From Bacteroidota bacterium (lineage in GTDB: Bacteria > Bacteroidota > Bacteroidia > Chitinophagales > Chitinophagaceae), in NCBI GenBank assembly GCA_018266555.1, contig JAFEAF010000017.1, positions 94,706 to 158,705 on the forward strand: 64,000 nucleotides of DNA, written 5' to 3'. The notes beneath the pieces are model-generated. The model did no database searches. It was given only the letters and a program-made list of their open reading frames with translations, and was not told the origin of the DNA. Position numbers and translations under genes: made by a program. Positions 41,094-50,776 of this stretch are shown in pieces. Within the stretch, counting starts at the first letter, position 1. Each line of letters begins with the position of its first letter.

Positions 41094-41627
41094 CTACTCT
41101 ACATTCGTCCGGTATTTCAATTGCCTCGGAAATAAAAACTCAACAGTAAAAATCAATAAGAGGCTGATCGCAGTGGTACCCATCAATTTTATTATGAAAT
41201 CAACAAAACTTCCAAAGCTCATCCATTCAAGGAAAACAAGATAACCATGATGCAAAATGGTCAAAATGAATATATAAATAGCATAGGGAGTCCAGCCCAT
41301 AGCTTTGGGGGAGGGCTCCCGGTAATTAAACTCGCTAATGTCTTTAGGCATCAGAACATGAATAATATAAGGTCGTACATAAGCGATAAGCACACAAGCT
41401 GCTGCATGGAGGCCCGGTGTCATAGTAAAGTAATCCAAAATGATTCCGGTTAAAAATCCTGCCAGTAATAAACCTATTCTTGGGATTGAGAAAGGGAGCC
41501 ACAAAATAAAAAGATAGTATAAGTAGGGAGTAATAAACCGATGCAGCTGAGGTATTTTATTTAACACATAAACCTGTATCAAAAGAAACAGTGCCAACCG
41601 GATCATATTTCTAATTAGGCTGCTCAC
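41094..41627 (-). CDS. mreD: Rod shape-determining protein MreD
   Basis: 177 residues, about five to six membrane helices, typical of Bacteroidota MreD (FITPYLYYLFILWLPF near the N-terminus). Sequence conservation in the family is low; the call rests on topology, length and position. Its start overlaps the mreC stop by 4 bp, a sign of translational coupling. It is part of the elongasome membrane complex. Confidence 0.9.
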   Translation of the reverse strand: MSSLIRNMIRLALFLLIQVYVLNKIPQLHRFITPYLYYLFILWLPFSIPRIGLLLAGFLTGIILDYFTMTPGLHAAACVLIAYVRPYIIHVLMPKDISEFNYREPSPKAMGWTPYAIYIFILTILHHGYLVFLEWMSFGSFVDFIIKLMGTTAISLLLIFTVEFLFPRQLKYRTNVE

Positions 41628-42502
41628 TTTGAATTGGACTTAGGTTGTTCGATTTTCTTTTTGGTATCATTAAAAAGCTGTACCTGCTCATCGTATTGCA
41701 GGTTTTCAATTATATACACCTGCTGCAAATCAAAAAAATTAGCGGCTGTTTTTACTTTCAAAGTAAAAAATCCTGTAACATTATCCATAGTGATATCTGC
41801 TACTGTTCCTATCATATACCCGGGAGGGAAATTATACGAATAGGCGCTCGTCAGCACCGTATCTCCCTTTTTCACATCAGCGCTTTTGGGAATATTTTTT
41901 AAAGTAAGATACCGGGAATCTTTCCCGTCCCATTGCAATGTTCCGAAATCACCCCCCTTTTTTAAAGAAGCATTCACCGTATTCTGAACATGCAGCAAAC
42001 TCATTGCTTCGCTGAAATTATTACTAACATTCACCACAATGCCCACCGGGTATCCATCAGAGCTGATCACCGCCATATTATCTTTAATACCTTGCCTGGA
42101 GCCCCTGTTTAATTGAATATAGTTTTTTGAGCTGCTTACCGTATTGTATATTACGGTTGCATCCCGGAAATAATAATGACGGTAATGACCCAGGGTATCA
42201 TAAGGAATACTATCCTTAATCATCCTGGCACCGGTATCAGGTTTTACAAAATTGGTTTTTAAAAGATTCAATAAGGAATCATTCAGATGAAGCAGCCTGT
42301 GGTTTTCCTGTTTCAGGCTGAAATAATCCTCTACCTTATTATATTGTGTATTGATGCGGCCGGTAATCTCATTAGCAATACCAAGGAATTTGGCCCGGTG
42401 AAACCGGTTGTAATTGAAAAGAAACCACAGGGAGATGATCTGCAAAAAAATGAATGCAAAAAAAACAGAATACCGCCTGAGAAAAAGAAAAATATTACGC
42501 AT
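41624..42502 (-). CDS. mreC: Rod shape-determining protein MreC
   Basis: 292 residues. One N-terminal membrane helix (about 12-29), a coiled coil (about 50-95) and a periplasmic double beta-barrel (about 115-270, with GSRQGIKDNMAVIS and GYPVGIVV). It links MreB to PBP2 outside the membrane. It is 70 bp after mreB and overlaps mreD by 4 bp. Confidence 0.95.
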   Translation of the reverse strand: MRNIFLFLRRYSVFFAFIFLQIISLWFLFNYNRFHRAKFLGIANEITGRINTQYNKVEDYFSLKQENHRLLHLNDSLLNLLKTNFVKPDTGARMIKDSIPYDTLGHYRHYYFRDATVIYNTVSSSKNYIQLNRGSRQGIKDNMAVISSDGYPVGIVVNVSNNFSEAMSLLHVQNTVNASLKKGGDFGTLQWDGKDSRYLTLKNIPKSADVKKGDTVLTSAYSYNFPPGYMIGTVADITMDNVTGFFTLKVKTAANFFDLQQVYIIENLQYDEQVQLFNDTKKKIEQPKSNSK

Positions 42503-42572
42503 GGATTACGGCACAAGGTTCAGAATTCAAGTTACAAGAACTTTACAGCTTGTCTGTATGTTCTGCTCTTAA

Positions 42573-43598
42573 TTATCGCATCACGAAAGGATATTTATCA
42601 TAATTTTTCAAAGCAGCGCCTGTACCCCTCACCACACTCTTTAGCGGTTCATCGGCAATATGAACAGGAAGTTTTATTTTCTGGCTTAACCGTTTGTCCA
42701 ATCCCCGCAATAAAGCGCCGCCGCCGGTCAGGTACAATCCTCTGCGATAAATATCAGCAGCCAACTCAGGCGGAGTTTGTTCCAAGGCCTTAAGGATGGC
42801 TTCTTCAATTTTAAAAATACTTTTATCCAAAGCTTCAGCAATTTCCTGGTAACTGACCATGATTTGTTTCGGAATTCCCGTTACAAGATCCCTTCCATTT
42901 ACGGGGTAATCATCAGGCGGGTTGTCAATATCTTTCATAGAAGCCCCAACTTGTATTTTGATTTGTTCTGCAGTACGTTCACCAATAAGTAAACTATGAT
43001 ACCTGCGCAATGCCTCCATAATATCAGCAGTAAATTCATCACCTGCAATCCGGATAGATTGATCACAAACAATTCCTGCCAATGCTATCACGGTGATGCC
43101 TGTGGTGCCTCCGCCGATATCAATGATCATATTGCCTACCGGCTCTTCTACATCAATCCCGATTCCCAGCGCTGCAGCCATCGGTTCATGAATCAGGTAC
43201 ACTTCCTTGGCTCCGGCCTGTTCTGCACTGTCACGAACCGCTCTTTTTTCAACTTCAGTAATAGAAGAAGGAATGCAAATCATCATACGCCAGCTTGGGG
43301 GGAACAATGGTTTTTTGGGATAAACCAGTTTGATTAACTCCCGGATCATTAATTCGGCAGCATTAAAGTCTGCGATCACACCGTCTTTTAAAGGGCGAAC
43401 GGTACGGATGCTCTCATGAGTTTTTTCATGCATCATTAAGGCTTTCTTCCCAACGGCTAATACGGTCTTTGGATTATTACGATCCAGGGCCACGATACTT
43501 GGTTCGTTTACTACCACTTCGTCGTTGTGAATGATCAGGGTATTTGCAGTGCCCAGGTCTATGGCAATCTCTTGTGTAAACCAGCTAAAAAGTCCCAT
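42573..43598 (-). CDS. mreB: Rod shape-determining actin homologue MreB
   Basis: 341 residues, standard length. Actin-fold nucleotide motifs: IDLGTANTLI near the N-terminus, IDIGGGTTGITVIAL in the middle and TGGGALLRGLD near the C-terminus. It forms membrane-bound filaments that organise cell-wall elongation. First gene of the mreBCD-mrdA-rodA cluster; a promoter-like pair lies at 43624-43655. Confidence 0.97.
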   Translation of the reverse strand: MGLFSWFTQEIAIDLGTANTLIIHNDEVVVNEPSIVALDRNNPKTVLAVGKKALMMHEKTHESIRTVRPLKDGVIADFNAAELMIRELIKLVYPKKPLFPPSWRMMICIPSSITEVEKRAVRDSAEQAGAKEVYLIHEPMAAALGIGIDVEEPVGNMIIDIGGGTTGITVIALAGIVCDQSIRIAGDEFTADIMEALRRYHSLLIGERTAEQIKIQVGASMKDIDNPPDDYPVNGRDLVTGIPKQIMVSYQEIAEALDKSIFKIEEAILKALEQTPPELAADIYRRGLYLTGGGALLRGLDKRLSQKIKLPVHIADEPLKSVVRGTGAALKNYDKYPFVMR

Positions 43599-43623
43599 TT
43601 TTTCGGATTGGATTTAGTGTGTG

Positions 43624-43655
43624 CAAAGTACGGGCAAATAATTTGAATTCACAAA
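43624..43655 (-). promoter_or_regulatory. Possible promoter of mreB
   Basis: Minus strand: TTTG (43655-43652), 21-nt spacer, TACTTTG (43630-43624), one base shorter than TAnnTTTG. The position, about 25 bp before the mreB ATG, is right for a promoter. Confidence 0.35.
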
Positions 43656-43733
43656 GCCAAAACTTTGATTTCACCTGATTTTTTAAATTCTCTGGCTGAA
43701 TTTTTATGAATGATTTTCTTCTATCTTCATTGT

Positions 43734-44894
43734 ATGCGCATCATAACTCGCACCGTCCTGATACTTTCATTGGTAAGTTTGTTAGCAGATGTAGCAAGCG
43801 AAATGTTGTATCCTGTTATTCCGGTTTATTTAAAAGAAATCGGGTTCACTGTTTTCTGGATTGGCCTCCTGGAAGGATTGGCAAGTTTTACTGCCGGTTT
43901 CAGCAAGGGGTATTTTGGAAAATTAAGTGATCAAAAAGGAATTCGATTACCCCTGGTGCGCATTGGGTATTTTCTCAGTGCAGTTTCCAAACCTATGATG
44001 GTATTTTTTGTTTACCCGGTATGGGTATTTTTTTCACGAACATTGGACCGGTTGGGCAAAGGAATCCGTACTGCTCCCAGGGATGCGCTGCTTTCTTCAG
44101 AAGCAACCCGGGAAACGAAAGGAAGAATTTTCGGGTTCCACAGGGGGATGGATACACTGGGAGCTACAATCGGCCCGGCTCTTACTTTAATGTTCTTATA
44201 TTTTTATCCGCAGCATTATAAAACTGTTTTCTACTTTGCATTTATCCCTGGAATTATTTCAGTGGCTTTTTTATTTTTCTTAAAAGAAAAAAAGAATCCA
44301 ACAACACAAAGAGGAGGAAATTTTTTTTCTTTTTTCCGGTATTGGAACATGGCAACTCCCGAATATAAAAAATTGGTGACCGGGTTGTTATTGTTTGCAC
44401 TCATTAATAGTTCGGATATTTTTTTGTTGCTAAAAACAAAAGAAGTAACCGGTAACGACAATATCACTATTGCTGCCTATATTTTTTATAACCTTATCTT
44501 TGCGATAGCATCTTATCCACTCGGAGCCCTGGCTGACAAATTAAGCTTCAAAAAAGTTCTCCTGTCGGGATTTTTATTGTTTGCAGTTGTTTACGGGTGT
44601 TTTGCATTTCAGCCATCGGTTGCAGAAATTTTCATCCTGTTTTTCATTTATGGCTTTTATGCTGCAGCTACAGATGGAGTCAGCAAAGCATGGCTCACCA
44701 ATATTGCACATAACAATAATACTTCCACCGCCATTGGATTTTATACATCATGCGAAAGTGTTTGCACGTTTTTGTCAAGCATTATCGCCGGTGCAATATG
44801 GACAGGCTTAGGAAGCTTTTATACCTTTAGTATCTCTGCTCTTGTTTCAATCCTTGTTGTTATTTATTTTTTGTTCGTTATAAAACCCGCTTAG
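43734..44894 (+). CDS. Major facilitator superfamily transporter
   Basis: 386 residues from the ATG at 43734 (MRIITRTVLILSLVSL); an ATG 24 nt upstream is possible but adds an unusual leader. About twelve membrane helices. The family signature LADVASEMLYPVIPVYLKEIG follows helix 1, and RTLDRLGKGIRTAPRDAL is the cytoplasmic motif of the same MFS subgroup. The substrate cannot be named. It is divergent from mreB, 135 bp apart. Confidence 0.88.
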   Translation: MRIITRTVLILSLVSLLADVASEMLYPVIPVYLKEIGFTVFWIGLLEGLASFTAGFSKGYFGKLSDQKGIRLPLVRIGYFLSAVSKPMMVFFVYPVWVFFSRTLDRLGKGIRTAPRDALLSSEATRETKGRIFGFHRGMDTLGATIGPALTLMFLYFYPQHYKTVFYFAFIPGIISVAFLFFLKEKKNPTTQRGGNFFSFFRYWNMATPEYKKLVTGLLLFALINSSDIFLLLKTKEVTGNDNITIAAYIFYNLIFAIASYPLGALADKLSFKKVLLSGFLLFAVVYGCFAFQPSVAEIFILFFIYGFYAAATDGVSKAWLTNIAHNNNTSTAIGFYTSCESVCTFLSSIIAGAIWTGLGSFYTFSISALVSILVVIYFLFVIKPA

Positions 44895-44982
44895 TTCCTG
44901 AATCTTTACTTTTTATTTATAAATTGATTTGGCATGAAAATCGCAATTAATTATTATTGAAAATGATAAAAAAATCAATATT

Positions 44983-45450
44983 ATGTACAAGGCACTATTA
45001 CTATCGGCATTTTTGTTTTCAATTTCATCAGTTCGTGGGCAAAGTAAGAGTATTAACAGCTCTTCATATCAAACGGCATTAGGTGTAAAAGTGTGGGATG
45101 GTGGCGGGATTTCATTAAAACACTTCTTTACTACAACACATGCCGGCGAATTAATCGGTTATTTCTGGAGCAGGGGAACCCGGCTTACCGGTCTTTATGA
45201 AATTCATGGTCCTATTTCCGGCGCAGCAGGATTGAAATGGTATATCGGACCCGGCGCTCATATTGGTTTTTACAATACAAAAAATGGGGATGGCTCCTTT
45301 ATTGGCATAGATGGCGTACTGGGACTTGATTACAAATTTCGGGGCGCTCCTATCAATATGTCTATTGACTGGCAGCCTTCTTTTGAGTTTGGCAACGATC
45401 GGGGCTTTTATGGAAACTGGGGAGGATTAGGAGTGCGTTACACTTTCTAA
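44983..45450 (+). CDS. Small outer-membrane beta-barrel-like protein
   Basis: 155 residues. Signal peptide ends near residue 19 (SSVRG, then Q). The rest is a series of short amphipathic strands rich in G, Y, F and W (GVKVWDGGGISLKHFF, GLKWYIGPGAHIGFY) and ends GVRYTF, with the terminal phenylalanine of outer-membrane barrels. Size suits an eight-stranded barrel. Function unknown. It starts 88 bp after the MFS gene. Confidence 0.75.
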   Translation: MYKALLLSAFLFSISSVRGQSKSINSSSYQTALGVKVWDGGGISLKHFFTTTHAGELIGYFWSRGTRLTGLYEIHGPISGAAGLKWYIGPGAHIGFYNTKNGDGSFIGIDGVLGLDYKFRGAPINMSIDWQPSFEFGNDRGFYGNWGGLGVRYTF

Positions 45451-45540
45451 ATAAATATTTTCAATTTATAGTAAGGTACGTAGGGAGTAAATTTTTTCTC
45501 GCCTCTGTATTTTTTTATATCTTGTCAAAAATTATCCTTC

Positions 45541-46431
45541 ATGAGAAAATTATTTGCCTTATTTATTTTTTTCCAGGCTATATCCGTAGTTGCGTTTTCG
45601 CAGGACGATGTTGAAAAATTTCAAAAGGAATTTGAAAAAATGCTGAAAAGCCCTAATGGGGTTCCGTATGGCAATAATAAAGCTGTTGGCAAATATTACA
45701 ATATCCGGGGTTTCAAAATGTATTGTGAAGTGTATGGAAAAGGACAGCCGTTGTTAATTATCCATGGAAACGGAGGTTCTATCAGCAACTTTGTTAACCA
45801 GATTCCATATTTCTCCAAAAAATATAAAGTAATTGTAGCCGACAGCCGTTCACAGGGAAAATCGGTTGATCCCGGCGATAGCCTTACGTACGAAATGATG
45901 GCGGATGATTATGCGGCTTTACTGGATGCAATGAATATTGATTCGGCAGATGTGATTGGCTGGAGCGATGGTGGTATTGATGGTTTATTGCTCGCAATCC
46001 GCCATCCTGAAAAAGTAAAAAAACTGGCTATCACAGGAGCAAATCTCGTTCCTGACACGACTGCAGTTCCGGAAGAAGTATGGGATATGGTAACACCGAA
46101 TTACAATGCCTTGAAAGAAAAACAAAATAAATCGGCAATAGAAAAGAATGGATTTAAACTGTTACGGTTGCTGGTAGAACAACCCCATATTTCATTATCT
46201 GAGTTACATACTATTAAATGCCCTACCCTGGTGATCGGCGGAGATCATGATGTAATCAAGCCGGCACACACGATGCTTATCTTTGAGAACATACCAAAAT
46301 CCTATTTGTGGATTTTACCCAATTCAGGACACAGTACACCGATTGTTTATAAAAATGATTTCAATAAGCAGGTAGATAAGTTTTTTTCTGCTCCCTACAG
46401 AACTATCAGTGGTACGGGAAGGTTTTTTTAG
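45541..46431 (+). CDS. Exported alpha/beta hydrolase
   Basis: 296 residues. Signal peptide 1-20 (SVVAFS, then Q). Alpha/beta hydrolase fold with oxyanion segment IHGNGGS (74-80), nucleophile S142 in GWSDGG, acid D237 (or D235) in GGDHDVI and H264 in SGHSTP. A charged helix of about 35 residues separates the signal from the fold. Likely a periplasmic esterase or lipase-like enzyme; substrate unknown. Confidence 0.88.
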   Translation: MRKLFALFIFFQAISVVAFSQDDVEKFQKEFEKMLKSPNGVPYGNNKAVGKYYNIRGFKMYCEVYGKGQPLLIIHGNGGSISNFVNQIPYFSKKYKVIVADSRSQGKSVDPGDSLTYEMMADDYAALLDAMNIDSADVIGWSDGGIDGLLLAIRHPEKVKKLAITGANLVPDTTAVPEEVWDMVTPNYNALKEKQNKSAIEKNGFKLLRLLVEQPHISLSELHTIKCPTLVIGGDHDVIKPAHTMLIFENIPKSYLWILPNSGHSTPIVYKNDFNKQVDKFFSAPYRTISGTGRFF

Positions 46432-46479
46432 CATGGAACTGAACTGCGTTGGCGATTAGGTTATTATTTCATTTGCATT

Positions 46480-46520
46480 TTGCCAATTGCCCGCCATCTC
46501 TTTTTACTCTTTGCCTCTTA
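46480..46520. repeat. Degenerate short-phrase spacer
   Basis: Low-complexity phrases of the type TTTGCCAATTGCCCGCC and CTTTTTACTCTTTGCCTC between convergent genes. It resembles the short-phrase intergenic spacers seen elsewhere in the window (10601-10635, 52870-52925, 54201-54260). Confidence 0.35.
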
Positions 46521-47537
46521 GCTAACAAACCCTAATTTTCTTTCCAGGTCTGAAGAAAGAGCTGGCAATTTTCTTCGTTCAATCAGGAAACTATTGAGCT
46601 GTGCAATTTCCCTGAAAACATAATGCTTATCTGCTGCTGCTTTCAGGTAATCCTTGCCACTGCTGCCTCCTGTTCCGATGCGGGTGCCAATCATTCGATG
46701 CACCATATTCATGTGGCGATATCGCCAGGAGCTGAGTTGTTCGTCTATCTCCAATAAATAATTCAACAATTCAAAAGGAAGGTGAAGCAGAGGATAACCA
46801 CGATAAAGCATGATGAAAAGCGCCGCTCTTTTTGCTTTTGCACTTAGAAAGCTCTCCGTGTTTTCTGATTCAGTAAAAAAAGTGTTTTCAAATAATTGCC
46901 AGTTGTCTTTTTCGGCTTCTGCCAAACTATTTTTATAGCAAGCTCTATATAATGACCAAAAAGAATTTTTTTCTTCCTCATTTTGGACCGACCATGATGG
47001 CGCCAGGGGCATTCGTTCCAGCCATTTGTTTACCAATTCCAATAATGAGGATTCTCCCTCTGCTTTTTTTATAATGTCAATATGTTCTTTCCTTAATTGA
47101 GAAGTGTAATATTCATGTCCGTACCGATTTTGATATTTCAATCCCAGCTTTGCTTCCAGCTCTTTGAATTGCCAGCTTTGAAAACCGGAAGCAGGCCGCA
47201 GCATATCACGAAAATCAAGAAAGTCCATTGGGGTCATTGTCTCCATGATATCTATTTGCTGCACCAGCAATTTTAAGATGATCGTGATGCGATGCAAACG
47301 ATGCACTACCGTCTGCAATTCGGGAGAATTGTCATTCATGGACGGCTTCTTCATGATCTCAACAATAGAATCTGTTTCATGATGCAATTGTTTAAACCAA
47401 AGTTCATAAGCCTGGTGAATAATTATAAAAAGCATTTCATCATGCGCTGATAAATTTCTCTTATTGCTTTCAGGCTCCTGTGCGCTGAGTATCTTATCCA
47501 GTTGCAGGTAGTCGTGATAATGCACTGATTCGTTCAT
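46518..47537 (-). CDS. kynA: Tryptophan 2,3-dioxygenase family protein
   Basis: 339 residues, somewhat longer than the roughly 280-300 of well-studied bacterial enzymes. Helical haem protein with IIIHQAYELWFKQLHHE (H41 matches the distal active-site histidine), FLDFRDMLRPASGFQSWQF and WRYRHMNMVHRMIG with H275 as probable proximal haem ligand, then GTGGSSG. It oxidises tryptophan to N-formylkynurenine. No other kynurenine-pathway gene is adjacent. It is downstream of purD with 55 bp between. Confidence 0.92.
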   Translation of the reverse strand: MNESVHYHDYLQLDKILSAQEPESNKRNLSAHDEMLFIIIHQAYELWFKQLHHETDSIVEIMKKPSMNDNSPELQTVVHRLHRITIILKLLVQQIDIMETMTPMDFLDFRDMLRPASGFQSWQFKELEAKLGLKYQNRYGHEYYTSQLRKEHIDIIKKAEGESSLLELVNKWLERMPLAPSWSVQNEEEKNSFWSLYRACYKNSLAEAEKDNWQLFENTFFTESENTESFLSAKAKRAALFIMLYRGYPLLHLPFELLNYLLEIDEQLSSWRYRHMNMVHRMIGTRIGTGGSSGKDYLKAAADKHYVFREIAQLNSFLIERRKLPALSSDLERKLGFVS

Positions 47538-47592
47538 ACAATGAATTTATACAAAAATAAAAGAGCAAAATCCCGGTATAAATATTGAAGTT

Positions 47593-48891
47593 TCAGAAAT
47601 CAGAAGGTTTTTTTATAAACTCGTATCCTATATCATTGCGATAAGAAATGCCCTCGTATCCAATATGCTCCAATACTTCCATGGAAGAGTCAACTGCTTC
47701 TTTAATGTTTTCGCCGAAGGATGTAACGCATAATACCCGGCCACCGTTAGTTATTGTTTTCCCTTTTTCTTCACGAGTGCCTGCCTGGAAAACCAAAGTT
47801 TGTTTTCCAAAATCATGGTCTATGCCTGAAATTTCAAATCCGGTTTCGTAGCTGGAAGGATATCCATGACTAACCGCCACCACCGTAACAGCGGATCTTG
47901 GATCCAACCTTATTTTTACTTTATCCAATTCTTTTTGTGTGGCTGCAACAAATAAACCTACCAGGTCATTTTCCACCCGCGGCAATACCACTTCTGCTTC
48001 CGGATCACCCATCCTGCAATTGTATTCAATCACATAAGGGTCTCCTTTTACATTGATCAGGCCAAAATAAATAAACCCGGTATATCCGATTTTTTCTTTT
48101 TGTAATCCTTTGATGGTTGGTTTAATTACCCGTTCTTCTACTTTACGCATTAATCCGGGAGTAACAAAAGGTACAGGACTTACAGCACCCATTCCGCCGG
48201 TATTCATTCCGGTATCTCCAACACCTGCCCGCTTATAATCTTTAGCCTCCGGGAGTATGGCATAATTTTTTCCATCAGTCAAAACAAATACACTGAATTC
48301 AATACCGTTTAAAAATTCTTCCACTACTACTTTTTTGCTGGCATTACCAAATTTTTCATGATGAAGCATCAACTCAAATTCTGCAATGGCTTCTACATGA
48401 TTCTGGCAAATGACCACACCTTTACCGGCCGCTAACCCATCTGCTTTGATAACAATTGGCAAACTGTGTTTTTGCAAATACTCCGTACCCTCTTCGTAAT
48501 TATCAATGGTAAATTCTTTATATGCGGCCGTAGGGATCTTATACCGCTGCATAAATGCTTTGGCAAAAGCTTTACTGCCTTCAAGCATTGCCCCTTTTTG
48601 AGAAGGACCAATAAAATAAATATTCTGTAGTTCTTCTTTGGATTTGAAATATTCATATAAACCGTTCACGAGGGGTTCTTCAGGTCCCACTACGATCATA
48701 TCAATACTTTCCAAGTAACAGAATTTACCGATTGCTTCAAAATCTCTTATATCCAATGAAACATTTTTACCACAGGCAGCCGTGCCGGGATTACCCGGAG
48801 CAATGTAAAGCGGGTTGGCCCAAACGCTTTGATTAAGTTTCCAGGCAAGAGCATGCTCCCTTCCGCCTGATCCTAAAAGTAGAATTCGCAT
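47593..48891 (-). CDS. purD: Phosphoribosylamine-glycine ligase
   Basis: 432 residues, family length. N-terminal MRILLLGSGGREHALAWKL and GPEEPLVNGL, ATP-grasp core (VIKADGLAAGKGVVIC) and NTGGMGAVSPVPF with NCRMGDPEAEVVLPR near the end. It catalyses the second step of purine synthesis, joining phosphoribosylamine and glycine with ATP. Divergent from the POT transporter gene. Confidence 0.97.
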   Translation of the reverse strand: MRILLLGSGGREHALAWKLNQSVWANPLYIAPGNPGTAACGKNVSLDIRDFEAIGKFCYLESIDMIVVGPEEPLVNGLYEYFKSKEELQNIYFIGPSQKGAMLEGSKAFAKAFMQRYKIPTAAYKEFTIDNYEEGTEYLQKHSLPIVIKADGLAAGKGVVICQNHVEAIAEFELMLHHEKFGNASKKVVVEEFLNGIEFSVFVLTDGKNYAILPEAKDYKRAGVGDTGMNTGGMGAVSPVPFVTPGLMRKVEERVIKPTIKGLQKEKIGYTGFIYFGLINVKGDPYVIEYNCRMGDPEAEVVLPRVENDLVGLFVAATQKELDKVKIRLDPRSAVTVVAVSHGYPSSYETGFEISGIDHDFGKQTLVFQAGTREEKGKTITNGGRVLCVTSFGENIKEAVDSSMEVLEHIGYEGISYRNDIGYEFIKKPSDF

Positions 48892-49037
48892 TGTACAATC
48901 TATGGATGGATTTTAATTTTTGCGAATATCGGATAAGCCCGTTAAAGATACTTCGAAATATTTTTGAGTGGTTAAATTTCTGTATTTTGGGCTTCCATAA
49001 AAATTAAACTAACGATTGTAAATTTAAAAACCGCTGT

Positions 49038-50693
49038 ATGAATCAAACTGCAAATACCGGCAAACATCCGAAAGGACTTTATGTTTTATTTTTCACCGAA
49101 ATGTGGGAACGATTCGGATATTACCTGATGGTGGGAATTTTATTCCTGTATTTGACAAATAACACAACCGGAGGTAAGGGAATGTCCAACGCTGACGGTG
49201 CAGATATAGTCGGTTCTTTCATTGCATTGGTTTATCTCACTCCTTTTATCGGAGGTTTGCTGGCAGACAGGTATCTGGGATATATCCGTTCCATCTTTTT
49301 AGGCGGGGCACTGATGGCGGCAGGATATCTTACTTTGGCGCTGCCGGGGAAGTACACCATGTATATAGCTATGGCTTGTATTATTATAGGCAATGGATTT
49401 TTTAAACCCAATATCTCCACGCTACTTGGCATCATGTATAACAGGGAAGACCTGAAGCCATTAAAAGATAATGCTTACAATATCTTTTATATGGGAATCA
49501 ATATCGGAGCATTGATCTGCAATTTTGCAGCAGCCATTCTTCGCAATAAGTTCGGGTGGGAACAAGCATTTGCAGCCGCCGGAGTGGGTTTGATCATCGG
49601 TCTTATCTGGCTGGCCTCTCAATTAAAACATGTCAAACAATATGATGTAAAAAAACCCATGCAGCCCGGTGATATGAAAACTTCAAAAATTCTCGGTTCT
49701 GTTTTTATACCCATGATCATTTTTGCAATCATCGGTTGGTTAATCCCTGGAAACATATTCGGAAGCGATTCTGCTGATGCATTCATTTTTGCATGTATCC
49801 CCGTAATATATTTTTATGCAAGCCTGTGGCGTAAAGGAAATGCAGAAGATAAAAAAGGCATCGGTGCATTATTGTTTGTTTTTGCCGTGTCAGTTATTTT
49901 CTGGACAATCTATAATCAAAATTCAACCGGCCTTACCATTTGGGCGCAAACGCATACCAATAGAGAAATTCCTAAAGTATTAGAGAAACCCGCAGATGCC
50001 ATTGATATGCTTCAAACGGTAACCACTCAACCAAGAGAGGTGGAAAAAACAGATCAATTTTTAAGAACTGTAACTGATAGTAGCGGAAAAGCAGAAATGA
50101 CAATGGGGCCTGATCCCTATTTTAATAATGTTCCCAAAGATAAATGGCCCGCAAGTGGTGAAACTAAATTGGCAAATACGGAATTATTCCAATCCATCAA
50201 CCCGTTTTTTATTGTAGTGCTTACGCCTTTGTTGCTTGCATTCTTTGCCTGGCGAACCCGGCGAAAAAAGACAGTAACCACGGCAAGCAAGTTTGCATGG
50301 GCATTAATCATATCCGGGCTTAGTGCATTAGTAATGGTGATTGCCACCATGTCCGTTCCAAGTATTTACCAGGAAAAAACATCTGCACTTTGGCTTTGGC
50401 TTACTTACGGAGTATTCACTGTCAGCGAAATTTGTTTAAGCCCGATAGGTTTATCTTTTGTATCCAAATTAGCTCCTCAGCGATTAACAGCATTAATGAT
50501 GGGAGGATGGTTTCTTTCAACATCTTTAGGAGGAAAAGTAGCAGGAGTTATGGCAAGCTTCTGGGATAAGATCCCCGATAAAAGAATTTTCTTTGGTATT
50601 ATTGCTATTGCTGCTTTCCTTGGCGGCTTATTGATTTTTGCAAAAGTGAAATCGCTGAATCAAATTGTAAGAGAAAAAACCGGTTCTGACTAA
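49038..50693 (+). CDS. Proton-dependent oligopeptide transporter (POT/PTR2 family)
   Basis: 551 residues, twelve or more membrane helices. The ExxER proton motif is at 21-25 (EMWER) followed by FGYY, and the family signature NIFYMGINIGALI is in helix 5. A long loop between helices (about 315-380), hydrophilic and with many T, E and P, is typical of Bacteroidota members. It imports di- and tripeptides with protons. A TTTG-N16-TATTTTG pair at 48963-48989 may be its promoter. It is followed by a terminator and then an OPT transporter. Confidence 0.94.
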   Translation: MNQTANTGKHPKGLYVLFFTEMWERFGYYLMVGILFLYLTNNTTGGKGMSNADGADIVGSFIALVYLTPFIGGLLADRYLGYIRSIFLGGALMAAGYLTLALPGKYTMYIAMACIIIGNGFFKPNISTLLGIMYNREDLKPLKDNAYNIFYMGINIGALICNFAAAILRNKFGWEQAFAAAGVGLIIGLIWLASQLKHVKQYDVKKPMQPGDMKTSKILGSVFIPMIIFAIIGWLIPGNIFGSDSADAFIFACIPVIYFYASLWRKGNAEDKKGIGALLFVFAVSVIFWTIYNQNSTGLTIWAQTHTNREIPKVLEKPADAIDMLQTVTTQPREVEKTDQFLRTVTDSSGKAEMTMGPDPYFNNVPKDKWPASGETKLANTELFQSINPFFIVVLTPLLLAFFAWRTRRKKTVTTASKFAWALIISGLSALVMVIATMSVPSIYQEKTSALWLWLTYGVFTVSEICLSPIGLSFVSKLAPQRLTALMMGGWFLSTSLGGKVAGVMASFWDKIPDKRIFFGIIAIAAFLGGLLIFAKVKSLNQIVREKTGSD

Positions 50694-50715
50694 GGAGTCT
50701 GAAATTTTTTATCCT

Positions 50716-50747
50716 AAAGCTGCCCCTATAAAAGGACAGCTTTTTTT
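50716..50747 (+). terminator. Intrinsic terminator after the POT gene
   Basis: Stem AAAGCTG / CAGCTTT, extended past one mismatch by two G-C pairs, followed by seven T. It is 23 bp after the POT stop and suggests the OPT gene has its own promoter. Confidence 0.8.
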
Positions 50748-50776
50748 ATATATCTTCCCTTCACAAAACTAATGCT

